Shown here: piece by piece, positions 47,766-59,455 of the stretch
Layout: each line of letters begins with the position of its first letter
Position numbering within the stretch: position 1 is the first letter of the stretch
Source: Brachynemurus nebulosus
Taxonomy: Eukaryota; Arthropoda; Insecta; Neuroptera; Myrmeleontidae
Direction of reading: 5' to 3'
Assembly (NCBI GenBank): GCA_035578155.1
Contig: JAPWDM010000024.1
Location: 62,001-126,000, forward strand
DNA length: 64,000 nt
Notes under the pieces: generated by a model
Database searches by the model: none
What the model saw: the letters and a program-made list of their open reading frames with translations, nothing else
What the model was told of the DNA's origin: nothing
Made by a program: the position numbers and the translations under genes

Positions 47766-49040
47766 CTTTAAATGATTAAAACGAGTTAACTCGTTTTGCA
47801 ATATGGCGACTCAAAATGCTTTGATATGTGTATATTAACTGATACAGGTGCCGTCATCTATGACAGATTTTTCGAAATAGGTATAATATAAGTAATGTTC
47901 AATTTTATGAATATAGTTTGGTATAATTTATATTTTGAAAATTCCTAGGATTCACTTTTTTGATGTTGGGGTCTGGTTTTCTTTCTTTTCTTGTAAGCTT
48001 ATCTATTGTACTTGTCACTGGCAGTAAAAGGTTTAGCATTTTGAGACAAAAAAATTTTCTCTATGGTTAAAATAAAAGGGGTTAAAAGTCATACTTAGTG
48101 CCTTAGTGTATAATATACTATTGTCGTGCATACAAATTTCAAAAATTTCATCAGTGCAAACTCCAATGCGCTTTCAGTATTATGTTACTGATAATCAAAG
48201 AAATTAAAACTTGAAGAATATTTATACATATTTTTGAATTAAAAATACGTATGCCTCTTTTTTAATTTGATAAAAATAGGTACATAATGGTTTTTACAAC
48301 AACTTTAAACTAGAATGATCCCTATTGAATAGATCAGAGCTTTTACAATTTATTAAAAGTTTCTTAAACTGTTTTTAAATATCACTTTTTTGTTTTTGAC
48401 GTGTAAGCTGAGAACATTCGCATTTTAATGATTTATCTACTTGATTCATTAATATTGTCTCTTTAAAACTATTAATAAAATAACATTGACTATATATACA
48501 TACCCTGTGGTACGTTTAACACGCTCCAAGTAATTAACTGAAGACGTCAGCTGTCAAACTCTTAGAATTTTCACTAAAAAAGTAATTAATTAATTTCAAA
48601 AGAAGAATAGACAAGCGTGTATTTATATCAACGGAGTCATTTTATAAAATTATTATTCTAACAAAATTAATTATGTGCCCAGTTGTTAAAAAATGTAATT
48701 ATCTCTACTTTTATATATTATACTAAAAACATAAATATAAAAAATGAGCAAGTTCTGTGTTAGCCTAAAAAAAAGAGTTGAAATCGAAATAAACTGTCAA
48801 GTTCTTTCTTGCAAAACATATTTTTCTCGCAAAATCGGAATAAATTAAATTGATTTAAAAAATCACCATTATAGTAGAAAATTTACGTTAAAATTTTAAT
48901 AATTTTTAACATGAATAAAATATGATGAATAAATAAAAACCAAATTTACGACTAATTTTGCAATAATTTAATAGTAATTTGAATAATATGATAGCAACAC
49001 AATTTAAAAGTGACCCGTTTAGCATTTACAATTACAGCTG
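47766..49040. other. unassigned AT-rich stretch
   Basis: No gene or repeat recognised. Confidence 0.35.
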
Positions 49041-49545
49041 AACCTTTTTTTTATGCGGTGGATAGTGATCGCATAAGAAAAACATATGTATATATTCAAA
49101 AATATCATAAGTAGCTATAAAAAGTTTAGTTCGGTCCAGATTGTAAAAAAAGAAAAGTTTCATCGAACATACATAACTCAAAACGCTCAAAACCTCACGA
49201 TTTCCCTAGAAGTTGCTTTTCTAAATAAGATAAAGCATTAATTTACACATGGGAACATTTTATTTCATTTTTATAATATTATGAAAATTATGAAAAATAC
49301 ATCTGTAAAAAAGTAAATGATGCAATAACTTATATTCTTATTTAAAAAAATATTTTTATCAAAGAAAGTTACCATAGTTAATGTTTAAGTTTCCTACTTT
49401 CTCTTGATTTTGATTCACATTATGCCTTTTAATGACCATTTTTTAAAACCCGCATAAAAAAAATCGAATAAAAAAACGCATAAAGAAAAACGCACAAAAA
49501 GAATGGTACAAAAAAAAAATCGTACTAAAAGGACCGCATTTAATA
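49041..49545. mobile_element. possible MITE with ATGCGG/CCGCAT ends
   Basis: AACCTTTTTTTTATGCGG at 49041 faces a cluster of CCGCATAAAAAA, CGCATAAAGAAAA and CGCACAAAAAG words at 49449-49545, about 14 bp apart. The left end carries the motif once, the right several times. Element boundaries are uncertain. Confidence 0.3.
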
Positions 49546-50400
49546 TAATTATTAAATTATAAAATAATTAAATAATTTTAATTTTAAAATATAAAAAGAT
49601 TTCTTTATTGTTGACAGAAAATACAGATTTGTATGACTGTTGCGTTCATTTATGGTATTTTAAAATTTGAGTACAATTTTTATATGAATTAAATAAATAG
49701 AATTGAAGTCCACTGAATGTCATTAAGTATGGGATATTTACGAAACTGACGGTAAAAGCACGATTATGGCTACAAACTCTATGTAAAATTTCGTTAAATT
49801 TTTTGACTAAAATAAATACCCTATTGCACAGAAAAAAAAAAATTTTAAACAAAAATTACTGGGTAAATTTATTCTCATCAGTACTTTAAATTAGATAATG
49901 TAAACGGTTTTAAACGGTTAAAAGATTGTTTTTAGTAGATTTTTAGTTATCTTTTCTGTTATTTAAATCTATTTTTATTAATATTTTTTACATTAATTTA
50001 CTTTTTATTAATATTTTCTACACTAGTATCTAAAAATGTTAAACGCATTCATCATCTCCAGATATTTTAGCAGGTAAGCAAGTAAATATGTGTATTATAT
50101 TCTGCTATTCAAATACCGTTTTATTGAAATTAAAAATTTTAATTTTTAAATTTTGGGCCTAAAATTTTTTAAGCGCCATTATTAATGTTCATTATTTTCA
50201 ATAACACTACAAAAGTAACAATTTAAAAAAAAAATTAAAATCGGACCCGTTATAGAAAATTTAGAGGTGAAAACCTTTATTGACTCCACTATACTGGGAT
50301 TCCGAAAAACGATGATAATGTGAATAAAGTTGTTCGCCAGGGCCTCGGTTCCCCGAGAAAGGCTCAAAATCAAATCAAATTTAGCTATTCCATTGAAATA
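49546..50400. other. unassigned AT-rich stretch
   Basis: No gene or repeat recognised. Confidence 0.3.
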
Positions 50401-50429
50401 TGAATATGATTACTTTAGGGTAGAAATAA

Positions 50430-50700
50430 TAGGTCAGGTCTGGACCCGAACGGCGCCATTTAGATACTTGAAGAACGGATTGACTTTTGAAAACGGGCGG
50501 AAATGAGGATATTTTTATGGAATTGAAAGCGGACGGAAGTGGGATTGAAGATAACTATATTTCCGGACTCTGACTAAAAGCCGAGAACGAAATTGAAATT
50601 GATATATTGGACGGAAGTGGGACTGAGCGAGATTTGACAATTTTTCTTGGGTTTGAGAACGGGCGGAAATTTTTGAAGTTAGTAGGAATGGGACAAAAAT
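50430..50700 (+). repeat. purine-rich degenerate tandem motif (GGGCGGAAATG type)
   Basis: ACGGGCGGAAATGAGGAT, GCGGACGGAAGTGGGATTGA, GGACGGAAGTGGGACTGA and ACGGGCGGAAATTT recur at irregular 40-100 bp steps on one strand, together with GAGAACG words. GC content is clearly above the flanks. Confidence 0.5.
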
Positions 50701-51714
50701 TTATTCCCGGAAACATCTCTACTTACGAGTCGTTTAGTGAGTGAAGTCAATCACCATAAATAACTTATTTCCTACAAAATTGCAAGACATCTGACATAAA
50801 AATAATTAATTAGACCTTAATTCTGATAACATTACGGGGTCAGAGTTATATATACAAAGCAAAATGGAAACAGGAGGGTCACCTGAGTGAAGCCAAGTCA
50901 AGATGCTAGTTAATAATGACCGTATTTTGAAATTTTTAAACACTTTGTTAAAAAAAATATTTTTTTTTACTTTTACTAAATTCTTTAAAAATTTTAGAAT
51001 GCTAAGTTCAGAAAAGATATTAAAAGGCATCCAGCACATGATATTAAAGAAAAATAATCATAATTGGTTTTCACATTCAAAAATGAAATTATTCTTTTAG
51101 TGTTCATTCTCTTCCAGAAAATTCTTGTAGCTTCTTCTCTTTCTTGTATTATTTTGTATAATATTAACTATTGCGATTACATATTTATATATTTAATGAA
51201 AAAAATATTTAAAATAAAATCTTCAATGTAACATTTTCTTTTAATCTAAGATAAGTAAGATGCGACAAAATCATGCAAATACGCAATTTTAGGTTCTCTT
51301 AGTACGAATTTTAGGCACGCAATAAAAGCGAAAATCTCATTTTGAAAGTCATATGCCTATATATTATTATATGGTACACGAACAGACAAAATACAGAAAC
51401 GTTTATTATTTTCCTCCTTTCTCAAATCTGTATACAAATCAGACAGCACACACAAATAATCATTGTAATGTATATTGTTCCACTTATTCGTCTGTAAACA
51501 TGCGATATATATAACAAAAAAAATCGTTCCTTTTTATTGTTATCGTCTTAAAGACCTACTAATGTAAAAAATAATTGCGTTCTTCTTCTAGAGAAATTTA
51601 TAAATAGGAGAATGTATGGAGGTAGTGAAGTTATATGGGTGTGTATACAAATAGGTAAGTAGGAAATAAGTTCGAAAACAATCTTTAAATAAGCTCTTAT
51701 ATACATAGTTGAAT
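50701..51714. other. unassigned AT-rich stretch
   Basis: No gene recognised. Opposing short frames (50806-51100) overlap and are not supported. Confidence 0.3.
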
Positions 51715-52068
51715 AACTGTCGTAGCATCCTGCATAACATAGCGCATTTCCGTTTACAATAATTTGATTCTTTTGGAAACCAGTTTACATAGGATATTGG
51801 TTCAAACACCATTTTTATGTATTTTTTTTCCTCTTTCCAATGGTGTAAAGGAAAAATGTTACAAAACTTTTTGTGGAAATTCTGGAAAAGAAATTGCCCC
51901 AAAAACCATGTTGGGACATGTCCATGTTCGGATATATAAATTGTATATTTTTAGTAAATGCCATTTTCGGTTTCAAGGGACCTCAAAACCAATTTCTGTC
52001 ATAGTCCCGGACTCAAGTCACGTCATGAGAGTAACTGTAACAGCTGAATTTCCAATTCAGAAATTCAT
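51715..52068 (+). mobile_element. family A copy
   Basis: TAGCATCCTGCATAACATAG, GTTTACATAGGATATTGG, GGTTTCAAGGGACCTCAAAA and ACTGTAACAGCTGAATTTCC in the family order, ending GAAATTCATTAAAA. The 110-residue plus-strand and 104-residue minus-strand frames crossing it are not supported. Confidence 0.6.
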
Positions 52069-53774
52069 TAAAAGGAAGATAAATAACATGAACTAACGGA
52101 ACTGGAAGAAAGAAACGGTTTTATTAAAACGAAAATTTTTATAGGAAATTCATATTGTTTGCAAATTTTATATGATCTACAAAAGAAGACAATATTTTAC
52201 GCATAACTTATTAATTGTTACATAATAAATATGAATGCCCCTCTCCCTGTGTCTATCGATTTCCTCGGTAATAACCAAACGGATTTTTTTAAGATTTTTT
52301 TAAGATATAGGACTTATATATTTAAAATCTTTCCGCGCTTGTATCAATGGCGAATCTATCTACACTAAATTGTACTAAAGAAAACCTGGACGAAATCGGG
52401 GTGAGTCGCTAAATCGAAAGTAAAAAATAAATTTCTTTTTTACTTTAATCCTCACCTCATGGCACCTCAGTAAACCTCAGCGAACTACTTGATATATAGG
52501 TTTTATATAAGCTTCAAATTTTCAGGACATTCAACATGGTGAGTTAAAAGGCAAAATAATGGTGTAATTGTTTAAATCTTTAGCTACTGTTTTATAACAT
52601 TATTTATAATCAGGGTGATTCAAGTCGATAACGAACGTAAATTTTATTAATTCAAAAATGATAACAGCTAACAAACTACTTTCACTATGTTAAAACTTAT
52701 AATACAAATAAATATAAAAATAAAAATAAAAAATTAAAAAAAATACAGCTACTAAACTGTGTTACATTATAACAATGCGGGTACAAAAAATTATTTAAAT
52801 ATTCAGATTTCTTAATTTGATTATTTTATGACAATTACTCTATTTAGTAACAAAACGATTTTAATCAATACATAATTAAATACAATTTTATTATTCTCAA
52901 CTACGCAATATCTAACATACGTTTTCTTTAAGATCAAATCACTTAATAAAATAGAAATTAACAGATGTATTCAAGGACTTAATAATTACGATTTTGTTTT
53001 TGAAATAGTTAAATTGGAAAACGATGTTTACATTTGTTTATATTATTATAATTAATTTTAAAATTAAGGTATTATATGAAAACAAGTCAAATAACTCATA
53101 CTAGAATAAAATTGGATAACTGGAAAGTAAGAAATTACCATTTATTATTACACAAGAGGTTCGTATTTTCTCGAATAAATTTGTGTACATTTATCGAAAA
53201 TTTGTTGCCTAATAATTTAACAGGAGGAACTAGCAAAAACATAGCAGCGAAGTTTAAAAAAAATCGTCCATCCTGAACTGAAAAACGTAGTTTTCAGAAA
53301 AACGTATTTAAGGTTTTCATTTGCAAACTTTCAATTTCCTATTTGCCAAGTTAATGTTGAATTATTTACCTTATGAATTATAATTTATGTTTAACCGCAT
53401 AATAATCGTTGTAGCAAAATATAGTTTAATGTGGGCCATGCCTAAAATTTTTGGGAACTATGTAGAGTTTGGCTGTTGTCAAAAACAGACAGGATATTTT
53501 TTGGAAGCAAATCGCACGCATAAATGTTAATATATTTTTATAATTTTATTTATATTAAATGTTCATAATCATATCTGTGCTACATAAACAATAAAAATAA
53601 ATAACTTGGTATTGAATTTGGATATTTTTGTTGAAAAAGAAAAATATAATCTTTAAAATCGAAATATTCATCATCACTACATCCTTCTTTTACTTCGTAT
53701 TCTTCCATTTGTATGCCGTAGTCTATATACTTTGTCTGATATGACAGCTGTTTTTGCTTGACAAGGTAGATACC
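52069..53774. other. unassigned AT-rich stretch
   Basis: No gene recognised. 52240-52540 has a more complex texture (CCCCTCTCCCTGTGTCTATC; CTGGACGAAATCGGGGTG) suggesting an old repeat with no second copy here. The 66-residue frame at 53076-53276 is open and of fairly normal composition but has no domain. Confidence 0.3.
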
Positions 53775-53778
53775 TTAA

Positions 53779-54808
53779 GGAAGTATTCCTATGTGACGAT
53801 TTAAAATTTTCGAATTTTTTTAAACATATAGTACAATATATTGGAAATGTACCGTAAAAATTGTAGACCGAAATTTAAATTATTTACGAAGTTATAGTGT
53901 TAGCACTCCAAAAAGTTGATCCTTACCTAGAAGCAAAAGAATTATTCTATAAATCAGTTGTAGCTGTAACGTGTCTGTATCAGGGAACGGAGTACACTGG
54001 TCCCTAATAGTGCTGGAGTGCATAATATTTTTGAGAGGGAGCCAAAAATTTTACTGTTTTGTGAAAAATATATACATCTGCTCTGACCTAGATATAGATA
54101 TACTTATAAAATAAGATGTGAATAGCAATAATATTGACTTTTAAAACAAAATTAATAATTTTCTTTTCGTGTATGATCAAAGCAAAAGAGTTTATAGCCC
54201 CCCAGTTCAAAATATTATACACCCCGACTCTGTTAAGGATCATTTTGTCTAAAGTACAGTAAGTTTATATTTTTTAAGAAAACATTTTTACATAATTATG
54301 ATATATATCCTGAAAAATTTGTTACTAAAATTTTAAACACGTCCTCCCAGAAATTACATTTTTTTGACTGGTGGACAGCTAGTAGAGACTAAATCCTAAT
54401 AAACCGATCAGGCTATAATTTTAGCACGTTCTTCTACACACTAATGGTTATCGTTCGAACCAGAATAATTTATTTTTAATAATATTTTTTTTTTTCAATT
54501 TTCAATGAAAAAATCACAATTTTGGATTTTTTTTAAAAGTCTGCCATTTTTTTTATTTTTAAAAGAATATTGTTGATTTTTTCATTTTAGATCATTACAA
54601 ATGGAGAACTACTGTCCACCACCCACTCATTTTTTTTTGAGTCCACTTTCACCCCAAAAAACATTGTAAAATTGAGAAAAAAAATTTCTTCTACAATCTA
54701 AAATGCAAGCAGAAACATAAAAAAACTGAAAAGATTGTATTTTATTTTGATACAGAAAAAAATCCTGAAATAAGTTTAAAATCCTACGCCTCACATAAGA
54801 ATACCGCC
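53779..54808 (-). mobile_element. TTAA-flanked DNA element U, copy 1
   Basis: TTAA at 53775-53778 and 54809-54812 flanks inverted ends GGAAGTATTCCTATGTGACG and (complemented) GGCGGTATTCTTATGTGAGG. 1030 bp. TTAA duplication is typical of piggyBac-type elements, but ends starting GG and the lack of a transposase leave the superfamily open. Interior blocks match 24690-25713 and 28138-28474 in reverse. Confidence 0.65.
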
Positions 54809-54812
54809 TTAA

Positions 54813-55307
54813 TTGTACTATAACTAGTAATAGTATATACACTCGAACAGAGATTTTTGCTTTGAATTAAGAAAAACTTGAAAGCTTTAAAAATCAATGT
54901 AAATCAATTTTATAAATAATCATATAGCTTGCTATGCTCAGGCAAACTTTTGACTCCGAAAATGGAAAGGGCGGAAAAATCTGTATCCGAATATGACCTT
55001 GATCGTGACCTCAAGGTCAATGATCCGGGTCAGTTCAAGGGCAAACCCGAATTTTTAAATTTTACCATTATTTTCTATTTGCATTTTTTTACACGAAAAC
55101 CGTTAGGTATATCAAAAGTTTGCATATATTACATAAATTTTAGATCATTTCATTGCAAACAAGTTTTTTCAGCAACTTTATCCCTCCCCCCAAGTTATCA
55201 ACTACCTTAGAGGTCGACGACATGCGTTGTCATATTCACCTAAAACCCCCTAACAATAATCAAAAGTCAAATTCTATACCTCTTTCAATGCATACTCAAT
55301 GTCACTT
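54813..55307. other. stretch with nuclear-receptor-like motif cluster
   Basis: TATGACCTTGATCGTGACCT, directly followed by CAAGGTCA (54994-55020), gives two TGACCTTG/CAAGGTCA half-sites in opposite orientation, with GGGTCAG and TCAAGG just after. The 93-residue frame at 54929-55210 (first codon CTG/TTG-like, no domain) is not supported. Confidence 0.3.
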
Positions 55308-56786
55308 ACAAGTAAAGGTCCCGAGGCCGGACCTATCGATTTTGATGAAACTTAAATATGTTGTAGAACACTAAAAACTAAGGGACACGTATTTTTTTTT
55401 ATCTGCGGAAAAACGGTTTGAAGGGGTGAAATCGCCCTCCAAAAATTGGGGTAAAAATTTAATTTTTCAAATATCTCGAAAACAGTAAGAGATAGAGCAA
55501 AAGTTTAAATTGGCGATATTACTCTTTTTTAAAGAGCTATCTATTGATATGCAATTTGTTCAAATTACATCAACAGGGGTGGTTGGGGGTTAAAATTTGG
55601 GGGTTAATTTTGCAAAAAGGGGGTGAAAAATAAACAATATAAAAATTTTGTTTACAGATTTGAGATCTACGTCAAAAAATCTAATTGACCTGTTTTTGCT
55701 CAATATCCTAATATTAAGTCTAGGGGTAGTTAACTAGAGGGTGACTATGTCGAATAATCGTACTATTTGGGTATTTCAAGAAGTTCTTCTTCATGGAAAA
55801 TAGCTTAAGACAATTAGAATAACGTAGAAATGAAATTCTCGAATTCAAAATTGAGTTTGAGCAACATTGGAGAGGGGGTGAGTCACCCTCTTAAATTACA
55901 TACTAGTTTACATACACTAATTAACACACTGACAGGGGGTAATAATGTCACAATAGATGGTTCTGAAGTTAGACTATCGTATGTAAGGTTTTTATTAGGT
56001 TTCGTTATTTTAGTTTAGGTTATGTAATTTTCGGTATCGATAATTTTCGATAAGGAAAGCTATAATATCCATTAAAAAACAAACCTAATAAAGACCTTAC
56101 ATATGAAAATCCAACTTCAGAACCACATATTGTGACATTATTTTACCCACTATCAGTGTGTTAATAGCAAAAATTAGTGTATATAAACTAGTATTTAATT
56201 TAAGAGGGTGACTCACCCCCTCTCCAATGTTGCTCAAACTCAATTTTGAATTTGAGAATTGCATTTCTACGTTATTCTAATTGTCTTAAGCTATTTTCCA
56301 TGAAGAAGAACTTCTTGAAATACCCAAATAGTACGATTATTCGACATAGTCACCCTCTAGTTAACTACCCCTAGACTTAATATTAGGATATTGAGCAAAA
56401 ACAGGTCAATTAGATTTTTTGACGTAGATTTCAAATCTGTAAACAAAATTTTTATATTGTTTATTTTTCACCCCCTTTTTGCAAAATTAACCCCCAAATT
56501 TTAACCCCCAACCACCCCTGTTGATGTAATTTGAACAAATTGCATATCAATAGATAGCTCTTTAAAAAAGAGTAATATCGCCAATTTAAACTTTTGCTCT
56601 ATCTCTTACTGTTTTCGAGATATTTGAAAAATTAAATTTTTACCCCAATTTTTGGAGGGCGATTTCACCCCTTCAAACCGTTTTTCCGCAGATAAAAAAA
56701 AATACGTGTCCCTTAGTTTTTAGTGTTCTACAACATATTTAAGTTTCATCAAAATCGATAGGTCCGGCCTCGGGACCTTTACTTGT
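55308..56786. mobile_element. foldback element K with ~735-bp arms
   Basis: The left arm runs from ACAAGTAAAGGTCCCGAGGC to about 56040 and the right arm is its reverse complement to 56786. They agree closely over blocks such as AAACGGTTTGAAGGGGTGAA, GGGGGTTAAAATTTGGGGGT, TAGGGGTAGTTAACTAGAGG and TTGAGCAACATTGGAGAGGG, with a few indels near the turn (55905-55935 against 56150-56190). Almost the entire element is arm, with a spacer under about 100 bp. Other copies: 38483-39326 (one arm), 8160-8255 (fragment). No protein. Confidence 0.8.
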
Positions 56787-57224
56787 TAGCGCCTGGACTA
56801 AATGTACCTACAATTGAGAACGATTTTAATATAATTATAATGTATATTTTCATAGAATAGTACATTGCGTAATTGAAGTTGTAAGTTGCATATTACACAA
56901 AAGCGAAAATATTATCGTGATTATCTAATATGCCTTACAACGGAATTACGTGCTGTACTTTATTTACGACTAATATGAAATTCACAATAAATAATATTAA
57001 TTTGGTATAAGTTCTATATTATTATACTAAATTTATGTTAAACTTGAAATGTACCAATGCACACGTTCAGTTGTTAGATAAAAATTATAACAGTAAAATA
57101 AGCTATGGTTTTTATCTATAGTCGTATGTCAAGTTCAAAAATTATGCATAGCTGTATATAAAAAGAGTTTACTTAAAATTAGATATTATTTTGTACAATA
57201 AATAAGCAAATTCATGGCAGTCGA
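56787..57224. mobile_element. hairpin element and family S sequence
   Basis: 56854-56975: AATAGTACATTGCGTAATTG faces GGAATTACGTGCTGTACTTT, with GTAAGTTGCATATTACACA against TAATATGCCTTACAAC inside. 57090-57224 is family S (GTACAATAAATAAGCAAATT; CATGGCAGTCGAAGATAA), leading into the next hairpin. Confidence 0.5.
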
Positions 57225-57350
57225 AGATAATAGTACATTATGCAATTGACGCTGTAAGTTGCATGTTACACACGAGTAAGTAATTGCGCAAATGTATGTA
57301 ATACGCATCACAATTGAATTATATACTCTATTTCATCTACGACTAACATG
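57225..57350. mobile_element. degenerate hairpin element with AATAGTA-type end
   Basis: AATAGTACATTATGCAATTG, then GTAAGTTGCATGTTACACAC against GTATGTAATACGCATCACAA, then ATTGAATTATATACTCTATT. The same plan as 25713-25850, more diverged. Confidence 0.45.
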
Positions 57351-57357
57351 AAATTCT

Positions 57358-57590
57358 CAACATCATGGCGACCGTAAAGACTAGGACACGCCTAATTAGC
57401 GCGCACAAGACCAGAAAACTAGTCCTGGGCTACCAGTTTATTTTGGGTATTTGAAACCCTCCACATCACTTGTTAGGCCGCGTCCTATCTAACATACTTC
57501 AAATTGAGCAAATTGGCACCCTAGCTGAACGCAATTCACTTGTCGAGATCCACAATCATGCCCATACCAATATATATCGTATTAAGATTA
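57358..57590. other. GC-richer block, unrecognised
   Basis: ATGGCGACCGTAAAGACTAG to CATGCCCATACCAATATA has about 45-50% GC against roughly 28% around it. It lies between two family S copies (57090, 57600), so it is probably inserted sequence. No frame with a recognisable domain. Confidence 0.35.
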
Positions 57591-57734
57591 ACAATAATGT
57601 AATAAGCTATGGTACTTTACATACAGTCGTGTGTAAAATATAAAACTGTAAATTGGAAATACAGCTTAATATATAAAACATAGCTTACCTACATGGTATT
57701 TGGACGGCAAATAAGCAATCTCATAATATTCGTA
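57591..57734 (+). repeat. family S repeat
   Basis: ACATAGCTTACCTACATGGT, GGCAAATAAGCAATCTCATA and TTCGTAAATAATAGTACGTT match 27800-27915 and 57090-57224. Confidence 0.5.
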
Positions 57735-58245
57735 AATAATAGTACGTTGTACATCAAGGGACTAAAGTGTGAGTTTCAATCCCGAATGTGAAGTTTGTTG
57801 CCAGAGGGCCTGTAAAAGCCCGAGGGCAATAAATCACACGAGGGATGAAGAAAAAACACTTTAGTCCTGTGGTGTATATACTATTTTTTGCAATTCCGTA
57901 TAATTTAAAATTATAAAAATTTAAAAAAAAAATTTAAATGTCATTCAAATTGTATGTAATAATATTCCATCAAGTATACTTTGGATAAATCAATATGGAA
58001 TTGTACAATACAATAAAACTGTTTGTCTTTATCTACAAGTTTGAATTTACTGATTATTTTTAATTATCTACCAACGCTATTTTAATTTAAGTTAAATTTC
58101 TGTAAATTGTGCTTGCTGATTGGTTTAAAAGCGGGAGAAAAATAATTTTTTAGTCCCTTGGGAGTAAAAGTGGCACTTTACTCCCTATTATGAGGGACTA
58201 AATCATATCTTTTAGTCCCGGAATTGCAAAAAAACTTTTATTTAT
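57735..58245 (+). mobile_element. family J repeat, copy 2
   Basis: AATAGTACGTTGTACATCAA, then a stem-loop (AAGGGACTAAAGTGTGA... with CACTTTAGTCC) enclosing a GAGGGCC-GTAAAAGCCCGAG piece. It then continues through CTTTATCTACAAGTTTGAAT to TTTTTAGTCCCTTGGGAGTA, with a second stem-loop around ACTTTACTCC. Reverse copy at 46925-47765. Confidence 0.55.
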
Positions 58246-58422
58246 TCCGAAATATTTTTTCGTCCTGGCGACCATGATTGGGCTTAAATTTTGGAAATAT
58301 TTACAATATATGTATATAGTTTCAGCCGGACATACAAATATTTATTTATACATATTTAAGCATATTTTTAAACAAACTCAGTTGTGAAAAAAAAGTCGAA
58401 AAATTCAAAGTTCGCTATTTAA
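58246..58422. other. unassigned short stretch
   Basis: Nothing recognised between families J and E. Confidence 0.3.
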
Positions 58423-58534
58423 AGTCGAATTTTGCCTTGAAAAAATTAGCCTATACGATAAAAACGGCGAGAGGCGAGAGTAGGGGCGCTATCCGTTTTC
58501 GGACCCGTAAAACACGATTCTGTAGAAAAGAAAG

Positions 58535-58617
<83 letters not shown>

Positions 58618-59095
58618 TATATATAAATTCCCGCTACCTTTTAATGTGTAGGGCCCCCCTATGGAAGTTAGGAGCTAAAATTTGGTAAGCTCATTTCCGA
58701 GGCACCTCATACTATCAGAGTGGGGTCAAATTTTGGATCCGACCCAACCTTTAGGGGGGTGGTGGGGGGCAACAAAACAATAAAACTTTTCCAAACCGGT
58801 TGGAAATAATGTTTCGGTCGATTATCTACAACATATCCCAAATTCAGCTTCTTAGGATTTGGAGGAAGTAGAGGGGAAAAAGGATTTTGGCTGGATCCAA
58901 TACGCCCCCAGCCCCCCAGAATTAACGTAGAGGGTAGAAATTTGGTGTGTTGATAAAGTTCGTACCTAGGTTGTGCTTTTTGGAGATTTTAATATTTTCC
59001 CCCGACTCCCCTCATTTTTAAGCTACAATTTCATGTTTTTTTAACGTTTTTGAAGTTTGTACCACTCGCACAGGTCACCCAAATAAAGCTAGAAT
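58423..59095 (+). mobile_element. family E repeat, 3'-truncated copy with TA array
   Basis: Cap GCGAGAGGCGAGAGTAGGGG, TA array at 58540-58615, then AATGTGTAGGGCCCCCCTAT, CTTTTCCAAACCGGTTGGAA and GTTCGTACCTAGGTTGTGCT. It stops soon after CACTCGCACAGGTCACCCAA, where copy 1 continues into further subunits. Confidence 0.6.
58540..58615. repeat. (TA)n microsatellite
   Basis: About 76 bp of pure TA at the fixed E-family position following GTCTGA. Confidence 0.95.
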
Positions 59096-59453
59096 AATGA
59101 ATCTTTAACTTAGTCTGACAGACAACGCACAACCTAAACTGTTGCGTTTAGAAGGACGAAATTAAGCACAGAAATTATGAAAATTGGCGTTCAGGCTTCT
59201 ATTTATAAATAAAAGTCAGTTGTTTCTGGAAATTTATTCCCTAAGAGGTTAAAACAGAAAATGAAAGTTCATATGGGAAGTTCGTCATTTTTGAAGTTAG
59301 AAACGTCGATATTGATTTAGACTTTTGAAAAACATTAGAAGTGAGCAGAAAGTGAGTACCTAATAAAAAGATGTTGTCGATGGGAAATCCCATCGGGCAT
59401 ACGGCTAGTACACACATATTAAGTAATTTAAAAATGTTATTAAAATTAATATT
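59096..59453. other. unassigned stretch
   Basis: No gene. CGATGGGAAATCCCATCG (59390-59396 region) is a short palindromic word; otherwise nothing recognised. Confidence 0.3.
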
Positions 59454-59455
59454 TA

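Noticed and set aside
51588..52096. Overlapping ~100-residue frames on opposite strands
   Set aside because: Both run across a family A copy and have no conservation in other copies.
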